Below are positions 36,172 to 43,816 of a stretch of 64,000 nt of DNA, in pieces. The stretch is from Prescottella sp. R16 (GTDB lineage: Bacteria; Actinomycetota; Actinomycetes; Mycobacteriales; Mycobacteriaceae): assembly GCF_030656875.1 (NCBI RefSeq), contig NZ_CP130943.1, positions 4,278,001 through 4,342,000 of the forward strand, given 5' to 3'. The translations under genes were made by a program, and so were the position numbers. Position 1 is the stretch's first letter, and each line of letters starts with the position of its first letter. Under the pieces are notes generated by a model. That model saw nothing but the letters and a program-made list of their open reading frames with translations, was not told the DNA's origin and did no database searches.

Positions 36172-36855
36172 ATGAGCACGTTGCAGACGCTCGATCGTGG
36201 GCTGCGCGCGCTCGACCTCGTCGCACAGTCGCCGTCCGGGATATCGGTCGCGGATCTGTCCAGGGAACTCGATGTCCACCGGGCCATCTGCTACCGCATC
36301 GTCGCGACACTCGAAGCACACGCGCTGGTCGCCCGTACCGCCGACGGCCGGATCCGGCTCGGCGTCGCCGCGGCCGTCCTCTCCTCACGGTTCGAGCCGC
36401 AGTTCGCCGGAGACGTCCAACCCCTGCTCCACGCCCTCGCCGACGAGACCCGCGCGACGGCATTCGTCTCCGCGGCACAGGGACCGAACTGTGTCGTGAT
36501 CATGGTCGCCGAGCCGGAGGACACCCTGCTGCGTGTCGGCTACCGCGTCGGCAGCAGCCACCCCCTCGACCGCGGTGCCGCAGGAATCGCGATCCTCGCG
36601 CTGCGCCCGGAGACCTCGCGCGACCCGGAAGAAGTCCGCCGGGCCCGCGCCGAGGGCTACAGCCTCACCCGCGGGCAGCTCGAACACGGGGCCGTGGGTA
36701 TCGCGTCGGGCATCGCGCTGCCGGAGGGAACCGGTTCGAGCGCCGGCCTGGAACGCAGCGTCGGAGTCGTCGCGATCGACGGCCTCGACACCGACCGCGC
36801 CGCAGCAGCCGTGATGCGCACGGCCCGCGAGATCGAGCATCTGATCAGCGTCTGA
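36172..36855 (+). CDS. IclR-family transcriptional regulator
   Basis: This 227-aa IclR-type protein has an N-terminal winged helix-turn-helix at about 1-60 (ISVADLSRELDVHRAICYRI). The effector domain follows at about 75-225 with HPLDRGAAGIAIL (near 124) and VGIASGIALPEG (near 178). It is shorter than usual IclR members (about 250 aa), with a compact N-terminus. The ATG at 36172 follows GGGACAC. It lies between marR and the CYP116B gene, reading towards the latter across a 330-nt gap, so the P450-transporter-hydrolase genes are its likely target. Confidence 0.85.
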   Translation: MSTLQTLDRGLRALDLVAQSPSGISVADLSRELDVHRAICYRIVATLEAHALVARTADGRIRLGVAAAVLSSRFEPQFAGDVQPLLHALADETRATAFVSAAQGPNCVVIMVAEPEDTLLRVGYRVGSSHPLDRGAAGIAILALRPETSRDPEEVRRARAEGYSLTRGQLEHGAVGIASGIALPEGTGSSAGLERSVGVVAIDGLDTDRAAAAVMRTAREIEHLISV

Positions 36856-36930
36856 CGCTTCCGCACTCTTCGTCACCCCCTTCCTCTTCCCTCGCATCCC
36901 TCTGCGCACCCCATCTCTGCACGCACCCTC

Positions 36931-36998
36931 CTCGCGATTTGCGCACTTGTCGGGGTGTCGAGAGGTGTCTGCGCAGCGATAAGTGCGCAAATCGCGAG
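36931..36998. repeat. Perfect 18-bp inverted repeat with 32-nt spacer
   Basis: Arms at 36931-36948 and 36981-36998 are exact reverse complements (CTCGCGATTTGCGCACTT and its complement). It lies downstream of iclR and upstream of the P450 promoter. It could be a terminator for iclR, although there is no U-tract, or a dispersed intergenic palindrome. Confidence 0.75.
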
Positions 36999-37068
36999 AC
37001 AGGGGCGACCGATTGAGCCGATTCCCGAGCCCTGGAACAAACCGCCCGCGTGGTTACAGGGAGCGCAC

Positions 37069-37097
37069 TTGACCTCGAATGTGACCGCACTTACTCT
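37069..37097 (+). promoter_or_regulatory. Sigma-A-like promoter of the CYP116B operon
   Basis: TTGACC (37069-37074) and TACTCT (37092-37097) are separated by 17 bp. They lie about 89 nt upstream of the chosen start at 37186. The sequence between the promoter and the gene has the near-palindrome GTTATTAGTAAC, which could bind IclR. Confidence 0.5.
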
Positions 37098-37185
37098 GTG
37101 CGAAGTTCGCTCACCGATACAAGGTGTGCGTTATTAGTAACTTCGCAGCTCAATGCGAGTTTTGAGACAGACGGAGATGCAAGTC

Positions 37186-39486
37186 ATGAGCGCGTGCCCG
37201 ATCGACCACACAGCCCTCCGGAACACGGGCTGCCCGGTTTCCGCGAATGCCGCCGCCTTCGACCCCTTCACCGGCCCGTACCAGGTGGATCCCCCGGCAT
37301 CGCTGCGCTGGTCGCGCGACGAGGAACCGGTGTTCTACAGCCCCACGCTGGGCTACTGGGTGGTGACGCGATACGAAGACGTCAAGGCGGTCTTCCGCGA
37401 CAACATCCTGTTCTCGCCGTCGGTCGTCCTCGAGAAGATCACCCCGGTCTCCGATGAGGCGACGGCTGTGCTCGAGAAGTACGACTACGCGATGTCCCGG
37501 ACTCTCGTGAACGAGGACGAGCCCGCGCACATGCCCCGCCGCCGTGCACTGATGGACCCCTTCACCCCACAGGAACTCGTCCACCACGAACCGATGGTCC
37601 GCCGCCTCACCCGCGAGTACGTCGACCGCTTCGTGGACTCCGGCAAGGCCGACCTCGTCGACGAGATGCTGTGGGAGGTCCCCCTCACCGTCGCCCTGCA
37701 CTTCCTCGGAGTTCCCGAGGAAGACATGGACACGATGCGCAAGTACTCCATCGCACACACCGTCAACACGTGGGGACGCCCGGCGCCCGAGGAACAGGTG
37801 GCCGTCGCCGAGGCCGTCGGCAAGTTCTGGCAGTACGCCGGCCAGGTGCTCGAGAAGATGCGCCAGGATCCGTCCGGACACGGGTGGATGCCGTACGGCA
37901 TCCGCGTCCAGAAGGAACTTCCCGAGGTCGTCACCGACTCCTACCTGCACTCGATGATGATGGCGGGAATCGTTGCGGCACACGAGACCACGGCACACGC
38001 CTCGGCGAACGCCTTCCGCCTGCTGCTCGAGAACCGCAGCGTGTGGGAGGAGATCTGCGCCGATCCGAGCCTGATCCCCAACGCCGTCGAGGAGTGCCTG
38101 CGACATTCGGGCTCGGTCGCGTCCTGGCGCCGACTGGCCACCGCGGACACCACGATCGGCGGCGTCGACATCCCGAAGGGCGCCAAACTGCTGATCGTCA
38201 CGTCGTCGGCGAACCACGACGAACGGCACTTCGAGGGGGCCGACGACTTCGACATCCGCCGCGAGAACTCGAGCGATCACCTCACCTTCGGCTACGGCGG
38301 CCACCAGTGTCTCGGCAAGAACCTCGCCCGCATGGAGATGCAGATCTTCCTCGAGGAACTCACCACCCGCCTGCCGCACATGGAGCTGGTCCCCGACCAG
38401 ACCTTCACCTACCTGCCCAACACCTCGTTCCGCGGGCCGGACCACGTGTGGGTGCAGTGGGACCCTGCCGCGAACCCGGAGCGCACCGAGCCGGCGACCC
38501 TCGAGCGTCGTCAGCCGGTGAAGATCGGTGAGCCGTCCAAGGTTTCGCGCACGGTCACCGTGGACTCCGTCACTCCCGCCGCCGACGGCGTCGTCCGGGT
38601 GACGCTGTCCGATCCGTCGGGCAAGCCGCTGCCGAAGTGGACCCCCGGCTCGCACGTCGACGTCGAACTCGGCGAACTGTCGCGCCAGTACTCGCTGTGC
38701 AGTGACCCGAACGACCTGTCGTACTACGAGATCGCGGTGCTCGAGGAGCCCGAGAGCCGTGGCGGCTCCCGCTACGTGCACCGCACGCTCCGCGCCGGCG
38801 ACACCCTGAAGATGCGCGGGCCGCGCAACCACTTCAGACTCGATCCCGACGCCGAGCGCTACGTGTTCGTGGCGGGTGGCATCGGCATCACACCGATCAT
38901 CGCGATGGCCGACCACGCCAAGACGTCCGGCAAGGACTACGAGATCCACTACTGCGGACGCGATCTCACCACGATGGCGCTGCTCGACCGGCTGACGGCC
39001 GATCACGGCGACCGGCTGACGGTCCACGCGAGTTCGGCCGGCAACCGCCTCGACATCCCGGCCCTGCTCGACGTCCCGGTCGACGGGACCCAGATCTACT
39101 CGTGCGGCCCGGAGCGTCTGCTCGACGCCCTCGAGGAGGCGACCGCGCACTGGCCCGAGGACTCGCTGCGCGTCGAACACTTCACGTCGAACCTGACCAC
39201 GCTCGACCCGGCCGTCGAGCACGCGTTCGAGGTCGAACTGCGCGATTCCGGTCTGACGATCCAGGTCGCCGCCGACCAGACGGTGCTCGACGCCCTGCGT
39301 GCGTCGAACATCGACATCCAGAGCGACTGCGAGGAGGGGCTGTGCGGATCGTGCGAAGCCCCCGTCCTCGACGGCGAGGTGGATCACCGCGACATGGTGC
39401 TCACCAAAACCGAACGGGCCCAGAACAAGTCGATGATGACCTGCTGCTCGCGCGCGTGCGGCACCAAGATCACCCTCGCGCTCTGA
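37186..39486 (+). CDS. Self-sufficient cytochrome P450 (CYP116B / P450RhF type)
   Basis: This 766-aa three-domain monooxygenase carries its whole electron chain. The P450 domain (about 1-425) has the I-helix motif AAHETT (near 270), ExxR in EECLRH (near 302), and the heme loop FGYGGHQCLG with the cysteine ligand (near 382). The FMN reductase domain (about 440-665) has RQYSLCS for FMN and GGIGITP for NADH/NADPH. The C-terminal 2Fe-2S ferredoxin domain (about 680-766) has C-EEGL-C-GS-C and a distal Cys in MMTCCSRA. Long stretches match my memory of P450RhF (CYP116B2, 773 aa). The ATG at 37186 has GGAG 9 nt upstream. It probably hydroxylates or dealkylates aromatic ethers; the natural substrate is unknown. 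Confidence 0.93.
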   Translation: MSACPIDHTALRNTGCPVSANAAAFDPFTGPYQVDPPASLRWSRDEEPVFYSPTLGYWVVTRYEDVKAVFRDNILFSPSVVLEKITPVSDEATAVLEKYDYAMSRTLVNEDEPAHMPRRRALMDPFTPQELVHHEPMVRRLTREYVDRFVDSGKADLVDEMLWEVPLTVALHFLGVPEEDMDTMRKYSIAHTVNTWGRPAPEEQVAVAEAVGKFWQYAGQVLEKMRQDPSGHGWMPYGIRVQKELPEVVTDSYLHSMMMAGIVAAHETTAHASANAFRLLLENRSVWEEICADPSLIPNAVEECLRHSGSVASWRRLATADTTIGGVDIPKGAKLLIVTSSANHDERHFEGADDFDIRRENSSDHLTFGYGGHQCLGKNLARMEMQIFLEELTTRLPHMELVPDQTFTYLPNTSFRGPDHVWVQWDPAANPERTEPATLERRQPVKIGEPSKVSRTVTVDSVTPAADGVVRVTLSDPSGKPLPKWTPGSHVDVELGELSRQYSLCSDPNDLSYYEIAVLEEPESRGGSRYVHRTLRAGDTLKMRGPRNHFRLDPDAERYVFVAGGIGITPIIAMADHAKTSGKDYEIHYCGRDLTTMALLDRLTADHGDRLTVHASSAGNRLDIPALLDVPVDGTQIYSCGPERLLDALEEATAHWPEDSLRVEHFTSNLTTLDPAVEHAFEVELRDSGLTIQVAADQTVLDALRASNIDIQSDCEEGLCGSCEAPVLDGEVDHRDMVLTKTERAQNKSMMTCCSRACGTKITLAL

Positions 39487-39528
39487 CCCACCTCTCCAGA
39501 ATCTTCTCAGCACCCGAAAGGATCCGTC

Positions 39529-40875
39529 ATGGGATCTCCGACCCTCACCGGACCCGCCGTCCCCGGCTCGTCCGCGAGCGCACAGCCACCCCGATCCAGC
39601 TTCAAGCGTGTCCTCACCGGCAGCATGGCCGGTGCGGTTCTCGAGTGGTACGACTTCGCGATCTACGGCATCCTCGCCGCCACCGTCCTGGGCCCACTGT
39701 TCTTCCCCGGTGACAGCGGCGTCGCGAAGCTGCTGCTGGCGCTCGCGACGCAGGGCCTCGGTTTCGTCGCACGCCCGCTGGGCGGCATCGTCTTCGGTCA
39801 TCTGGGCGACAAGTTCGGCCGCAAGCCGATGTTGGTCGCGACGTTCATCATGCTGGGTACCGCGACCGCGGCGATCGGCCTGCTGCCCACGTACGACCAG
39901 ATCGGTATCTGGGCGACGGTCATGCTGGTGGTGCTGCGCATGATCCAGGGCTTTGCACTCGGCGGCGAGTTCGGTGCCGCGGTGCTGCTGGTCAGCGAGT
40001 ACGGCGAACCCAAGAAGCGCGGTTTCTGGGCGTCGTGGCCGCAGGCCGGCGCGCCGATGGGCACCGTCCTGGCGACGGTCGTGGTGTCGGTGCTCGGCGT
40101 CTTCCTCTCCGACGACGCATTCGACCAGTGGGGCTGGCGTGTGGCCTTCCTGTTCGCGATCCCGCTGCTGATCGTCGGATTCTGGGTGCGCCGCGGCGTC
40201 GAGGAGTCCCCGGTGTTCAAGGCTGCGCAGGAGCAGGCCGCGAAGGCTCCTGCAGCACAGGAACGTTCGAGCATCCTCGAGGCCCTCGCGCATCCGCGCG
40301 CGGTACTGACCGGCCTGGGCATGCGTCTCGGCGAGAACATCGCGTTCTACGTCTACACGGTCTTCGTGATCGCATACGCCACCACGTACTTCGACTTCCA
40401 TCGCGGCGACATCATCCTGGCCGTGACGTTCGCGTCGCTGTTCCAGTTCGTCGGCATGATCGGCGGTGGCGCATGGTCCGACCGGGTCGGCCGCAAGACC
40501 GCGATGCTCGTGCCCGCGATCGTCCTCGTGGCGTGGGCACCGGTGTTCTTCTGGCTGGTCCAGCTCGAGAGCCTGCCGATGCTGTGGCTCGGTGTGTGCG
40601 TGGGCGCGTTCTTCCACGGCATGCTCGCCGGCCCGGAGGCCGCATGGATCACCGAACTGTTCCCCACCCGCTACCGGTACGCCGGTTCGTCGCTGGTGTT
40701 CCAGGGCTCGTCGATCATCGCCGGTGCGCCGGCCCCGTTCATCGCGGTCTGGCTCATCGAGAACTTCGGTGTCGGTATGGTCGTCGGCTACCTGGTGGTC
40801 ACGATGGCGATCACAGTGGTCGCCCTCGCGTTCAGCCGGGAAACCAAGGGCGTGGATCTCGACGACGTCGCATGA
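39529..40875 (+). CDS. MHS-family major facilitator transporter
   Basis: This 448-aa, 12-helix MFS protein belongs to the metabolite:H+ symporter (MHS) family. A hydrophilic 25-residue N-terminus precedes SMAGAVLEWYDFAIYG, the classic MHS first helix. The loop 2-3 motif GHLGDKFGRKP is near 88, and RMIQGFALGGEFGAA near 138 is also family-typical. It follows the P450 by 42 nt with no terminator and precedes the hydrolase gene. It probably imports the organic acid, or other substrate, handled by the P450; MHS members carry aromatic acids, dicarboxylates and osmolytes. Confidence 0.85.
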   Translation: MGSPTLTGPAVPGSSASAQPPRSSFKRVLTGSMAGAVLEWYDFAIYGILAATVLGPLFFPGDSGVAKLLLALATQGLGFVARPLGGIVFGHLGDKFGRKPMLVATFIMLGTATAAIGLLPTYDQIGIWATVMLVVLRMIQGFALGGEFGAAVLLVSEYGEPKKRGFWASWPQAGAPMGTVLATVVVSVLGVFLSDDAFDQWGWRVAFLFAIPLLIVGFWVRRGVEESPVFKAAQEQAAKAPAAQERSSILEALAHPRAVLTGLGMRLGENIAFYVYTVFVIAYATTYFDFHRGDIILAVTFASLFQFVGMIGGGAWSDRVGRKTAMLVPAIVLVAWAPVFFWLVQLESLPMLWLGVCVGAFFHGMLAGPEAAWITELFPTRYRYAGSSLVFQGSSIIAGAPAPFIAVWLIENFGVGMVVGYLVVTMAITVVALAFSRETKGVDLDDVA

Positions 40876-40924
40876 GCCGAAGGGTCCCTTCATGCGCCGT
40901 CAGCATGTGGAGGGACCCTTCGGC
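40876..40924 (+). terminator. Intergenic hairpin between MHS transporter and hydrolase
   Basis: Perfect 14-bp arms (40876-40889 and 40911-40924) start right after the transporter stop. The 21-nt loop contains a further CATGC/GCATG pair. It ends 28 nt before the hydrolase ATG and has no U-tract. It could be a partial terminator or an mRNA-stability element that lowers hydrolase expression. Confidence 0.55.
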
Positions 40925-40952
40925 CGACCGATCTCAGGCAAGGAGAACTCGT

Positions 40953-41714
40953 ATGGCAATCGCGCACAAGATCGTCGGTCACGGTCCCGTCAAGGTGATC
41001 GCGCTGCACGGCTGGTTCGGCACGTCGGAGGGCTGGGGTCTGCTTCCCGACCTGGTCGACCCGGACGCCTACACGTACGCATTGATCGACTACCGCGGCT
41101 ATGGGGCCCGCAAGGACGAGGCCGGCGAGTACACGCTCGAGGAGATCTCGGCGGACACCCTCGCCCTCGCCGACGAGCTGGGCTGGGACCGTTTCGCCGT
41201 GCTCGGTCACTCGATGGGCGGCGCCGCGGCGCTGCGTGTGCTGGCCGACGCTCCCGAGCGGATCACCGCGGTGATCGGCATCAGCCCGGTGCCGGCGTCG
41301 GGTGTTCCGTTCGATGCGGACAGCGAGGCGCTGTTCACCGGCGCCGAGACCGAGGACGGCAACCGCTACGCCATCCTCGACTTCACCACCGGCAACCGGC
41401 AGTCTGCGTACTGGCTGCGGCAGATGACGCAGTTCTCGGTGGACGAGTCGGTCCGCCCGGCGGTCGGCGCCTACCTGCGTGCCTGGGCCGGAGCCGATTT
41501 CGTTGCGGAACTGCCGCAGACCACCGTCCCGGTCGTGACGATCGTGGGCGAGCACGATCCGGCGCTCGGGGCCGAGACCATGAAGGCCACGTGGATGGGG
41601 CAGCTACCGCAGTGCGAGCTGGACGTCCTCGCGAACGCCGGCCACTACGCGATGTTCGAAGCGCCGGTCGCGCTGATGACCAGCATCGAGAAGGTGCTCG
41701 CCCGGCTGCAGTGA
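40953..41714 (+). CDS. Alpha/beta hydrolase
   Basis: This 253-aa alpha/beta hydrolase has a full catalytic set: the oxyanion segment LHGWFG (near 18), the nucleophile in LGHSMGG (near 88), an Asp in GEHDPALG (near 200) and His in NAGHYAMFE (near 231). It resembles esterases and the chloroperoxidase-like group in its short cap. AAGGAG precedes the ATG. It is the third gene of the P450 operon but is separated from the transporter by a strong hairpin. It may hydrolyse an ester taken up or formed by the P450; this is inference. Confidence 0.8.
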   Translation: MAIAHKIVGHGPVKVIALHGWFGTSEGWGLLPDLVDPDAYTYALIDYRGYGARKDEAGEYTLEEISADTLALADELGWDRFAVLGHSMGGAAALRVLADAPERITAVIGISPVPASGVPFDADSEALFTGAETEDGNRYAILDFTTGNRQSAYWLRQMTQFSVDESVRPAVGAYLRAWAGADFVAELPQTTVPVVTIVGEHDPALGAETMKATWMGQLPQCELDVLANAGHYAMFEAPVALMTSIEKVLARLQ

Positions 41715-41743
41715 CGCGCGGAAACCCGCCCCCTTCACGAAAC

Positions 41744-41781
41744 ACGCGGCCCGCCCCTCGATGTCGAGGGGCGGGCCGCGT
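41744..41781. terminator. Bidirectional terminator
   Basis: A stem of 17 bp (41744-41760 with 41765-41781) has the 4-base loop ATGT. It separates the convergent hydrolase (ends 41714) and SnoaL gene (ends 41852). Confidence 0.85.
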
Positions 41782-41851
41782 CGGCGCGGAGGATCGCGGC
41801 CGTCGGGGGCATCGTGCATGCCGTCGCCCCACGGAAACGGACGGAAAGCGG

Positions 41852-42340
41852 TCAGGGCTTCCCGGTGAAGACAGGGTCCTCGAAGGAGCGACGGGACCGG
41901 ACCCAGGAGGGGGGCAGGGTGTCGACGATCTCGTCGGTCACGGATTCGTCGAACACGACGATGCGGTCCGCGATGCGCCACTGCCCGTCACGCCGCTCGA
42001 ACCGGTCGACGTAGCGGCACTTGACGGTGGCCCGGGACTGGGGGCCACCCGGAACGGCGGGCGCCTGCCGCAGGTAGCACAGGCAGTACGACTCGACGTT
42101 CGCCGTGTCGCCGTCGAGGTCGATGAGCACGTTGGTGACGTAGTGCAACGACGAATCGATGGTGGCGTGCCGGCTCTTCATGTCCTCGACGAGCCCCGCC
42201 ACGGTGCCGATGTAGCCGCCGTGGTTGTCGATCGCGTCGGGGAAGTAGCAGTCGGCGACGCGATCGAAGTCCTTGCGGTCCACTGCCCGCGCGTAGCGGT
42301 AGAGGACCTCGGTGATCTCCTGCTTGTCGATGAGCGACAC
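41852..42340 (-). CDS. SnoaL-like protein
   Basis: This 162-aa NTF2-fold protein begins SLIDKQEITEVLYRYARAVDRKDFD and continues VADCYFPDAIDNHGG, RHATIDSSLHYVTNVLIDLDGD and WRIADRIVVFDES. This layout (tyrosine and aspartate at the cavity, YRYARAVDR motif) is common in SnoaL proteins next to dehydrogenases of hydroaromatic and steroid catabolism. It follows the MHS transporter gene across a terminator-like hairpin. It is probably the last gene of the IclR-linked operon (47465 down to 41852). The activity is unknown. Confidence 0.7.
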   Translation of the reverse strand: MSLIDKQEITEVLYRYARAVDRKDFDRVADCYFPDAIDNHGGYIGTVAGLVEDMKSRHATIDSSLHYVTNVLIDLDGDTANVESYCLCYLRQAPAVPGGPQSRATVKCRYVDRFERRDGQWRIADRIVVFDESVTDEIVDTLPPSWVRSRRSFEDPVFTGKP

Positions 42341-42362
42341 GCGCTCTCCTCTCGTGACGAAC

Positions 42363-42394
42363 GGGCCCTGCCGGTGTCGCCACCGGCAGGGCCC
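42363..42394 (-). terminator. Terminator-like hairpin after the MHS transporter gene
   Basis: Perfect 14-bp arms (42363-42376 and 42381-42394) have the loop TCGC. It lies 13 nt after the transporter stop and 23 nt before the SnoaL start, so it may reduce read-through to the last gene. Confidence 0.7.
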
Positions 42395-42406
42395 GACGGG
42401 GCCGGA

Positions 42407-43774
42407 TCAGTCGACGCGGAGCTCGATGCCCTTGGTCTCCGTGACGAAGAAGATCGCACCGAGGGTGAGCAGCGCACAGAACACGAAGTAGAACGCCGGC
42501 GCCAGGTTGTTGCCGGTGACGTCGATCAGCCACGTCGCGATGAACGGGGCCGTGCCGCCGAGCGCCATGTTGGTGATGTTGTTGCCCAGGGCCAGGCCGC
42601 TGTAGCGGACCGACGCCTTGAGCATCTCGACGTACGTCACGTAGGACGCACCGTTGACCACCGACACCGCGATGAACAGGACGGACTGGCCGACGATCGC
42701 CTGCCAGATGCTGCCGCCCGCCATGAGCATGAACATCGGGACGCCCAGGACGACGGCGGCGACGGTGCCGGTGAACAGGACGGGCTTGCGGCCGTACTTG
42801 TCCGCCAGGTAGCCGGCGATCGGCAGCGTGACGACACCGAGGACCAGGGCCAGCGACGTGGACAGGAACGCGACGGTGGACGACTGCCCGCCGGCCTTCT
42901 GCAGGTACGTGGCCGCGTACACCGAGGCGATGTAGTAGCCGCCGGTGATGAGTGCACCCAGGAAGATGATCTTCACGAGAGACGAGCCCGAGGTGGTCAG
43001 CAGCTCCTTGACGGGCACCTTCGCGGTCTCGCCCTTGTCCTCGAGCTCCTTGAACTGCGGGGTGTCCTCCATGTGGTTACGGATCCAGATGCCGACCACA
43101 CCGATGACGACGGACAACAGGAACGGGATGCGCCACGCCCACGACATGATCTGGTCGTGTGTGAACACCGACGTCAGGGCGAGTGCGGTGAGCGACGCGA
43201 CGAGCGAACCGAGGTAGGTACCGGAGTTGACCATCGAGGTCTGGAAGGCGCGCCATTTGGCCGGGGCAGACTCCGACACGAACGCGTTGGCACCACCCAA
43301 CTCGCCGCCGGCCGCGAAGCCCTGCAGGCAGCGGGCGAGCACCAGGATCGCTGTCGCCCACACACCGAGCGTCACGTAGGTGGGCATCATGCCCATCGCC
43401 GCCGTCGCGACGACCATCAACAGAATCGTCCAGGACAGAGCGTTCTTGCGGCCGTACTTGTCGCCGATGTGGCCGAAGAAGATGCCACCGGGCACCCGCA
43501 GGAAGAACGCGACCGCGAACGTCGCGAACGTGCCGAGCAGTGCGGCGGTGTCGCTCTCCGAGACGAAGAACAGCGACGCGATGATCGTCGCCATGTAGCC
43601 GTAGATACCGAAGTCGTAGTATTCGACGACGGTGCCGACGATGGCCGCCCGCACCACCTTGACGGACGACTGCTTCTTCTCGGTCGGCACGTTCTTCTCG
43701 GACTGCACGGGATCCGGTCCTCGAACGGGTTCGGTGCTACGAACTGCGGGTGCTGCAGCATCGTTCATGGTCAT
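42407..43774 (-). CDS. MHS-family major facilitator transporter
   Basis: This 455-aa 12-helix MFS symporter has a 40-residue hydrophilic N-terminus before VGTVVEYYDFGIYG, the MHS first-helix motif. The loop motif is GHIGDKYGRKN (near 125), with RCLQGFAAGGELGGA (near 167) after it. The ATG at 43774 is preceded by AAAGGAAAC; an ATG two codons later is possible. It is downstream of the FAD dehydrogenase and two SDR genes and is the transporter of that operon. It probably takes up the acid or alcohol that these oxidoreductases process. Confidence 0.85.
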   Translation of the reverse strand: MTMNDAAAPAVRSTEPVRGPDPVQSEKNVPTEKKQSSVKVVRAAIVGTVVEYYDFGIYGYMATIIASLFFVSESDTAALLGTFATFAVAFFLRVPGGIFFGHIGDKYGRKNALSWTILLMVVATAAMGMMPTYVTLGVWATAILVLARCLQGFAAGGELGGANAFVSESAPAKWRAFQTSMVNSGTYLGSLVASLTALALTSVFTHDQIMSWAWRIPFLLSVVIGVVGIWIRNHMEDTPQFKELEDKGETAKVPVKELLTTSGSSLVKIIFLGALITGGYYIASVYAATYLQKAGGQSSTVAFLSTSLALVLGVVTLPIAGYLADKYGRKPVLFTGTVAAVVLGVPMFMLMAGGSIWQAIVGQSVLFIAVSVVNGASYVTYVEMLKASVRYSGLALGNNITNMALGGTAPFIATWLIDVTGNNLAPAFYFVFCALLTLGAIFFVTETKGIELRVD

Positions 43775-43816
43775 GATGTTTCCTTTGTAAAAGTATGGCG
43801 CGCACAGTGTTCGGTG

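Larger units (their letters stand above)
36856..37185. promoter_or_regulatory. 330-nt non-coding gap before CYP116B
   Basis: No gene is seen. The stretch holds an 18-bp perfect inverted repeat (36931-36998), a sigma-A-like promoter (37069-37097), and the near-palindrome GTTATTAGTAAC at about 37130-37141. It ends in a GGAG ribosome site. It is the likely control region of the P450 operon. Confidence 0.5.

Noticed and set aside
36931..36998. Inverted repeat as insertion-sequence ends or a MITE
   Set aside because: There is no transposase and no target-site duplication, and the arms are only 32 nt apart. A hairpin or dispersed palindrome is more likely.
37150..40893. 1247-codon open frame on the minus strand
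   Set aside because: It is exactly antisense to the CYP116B and MHS transporter genes, which have full family motifs.
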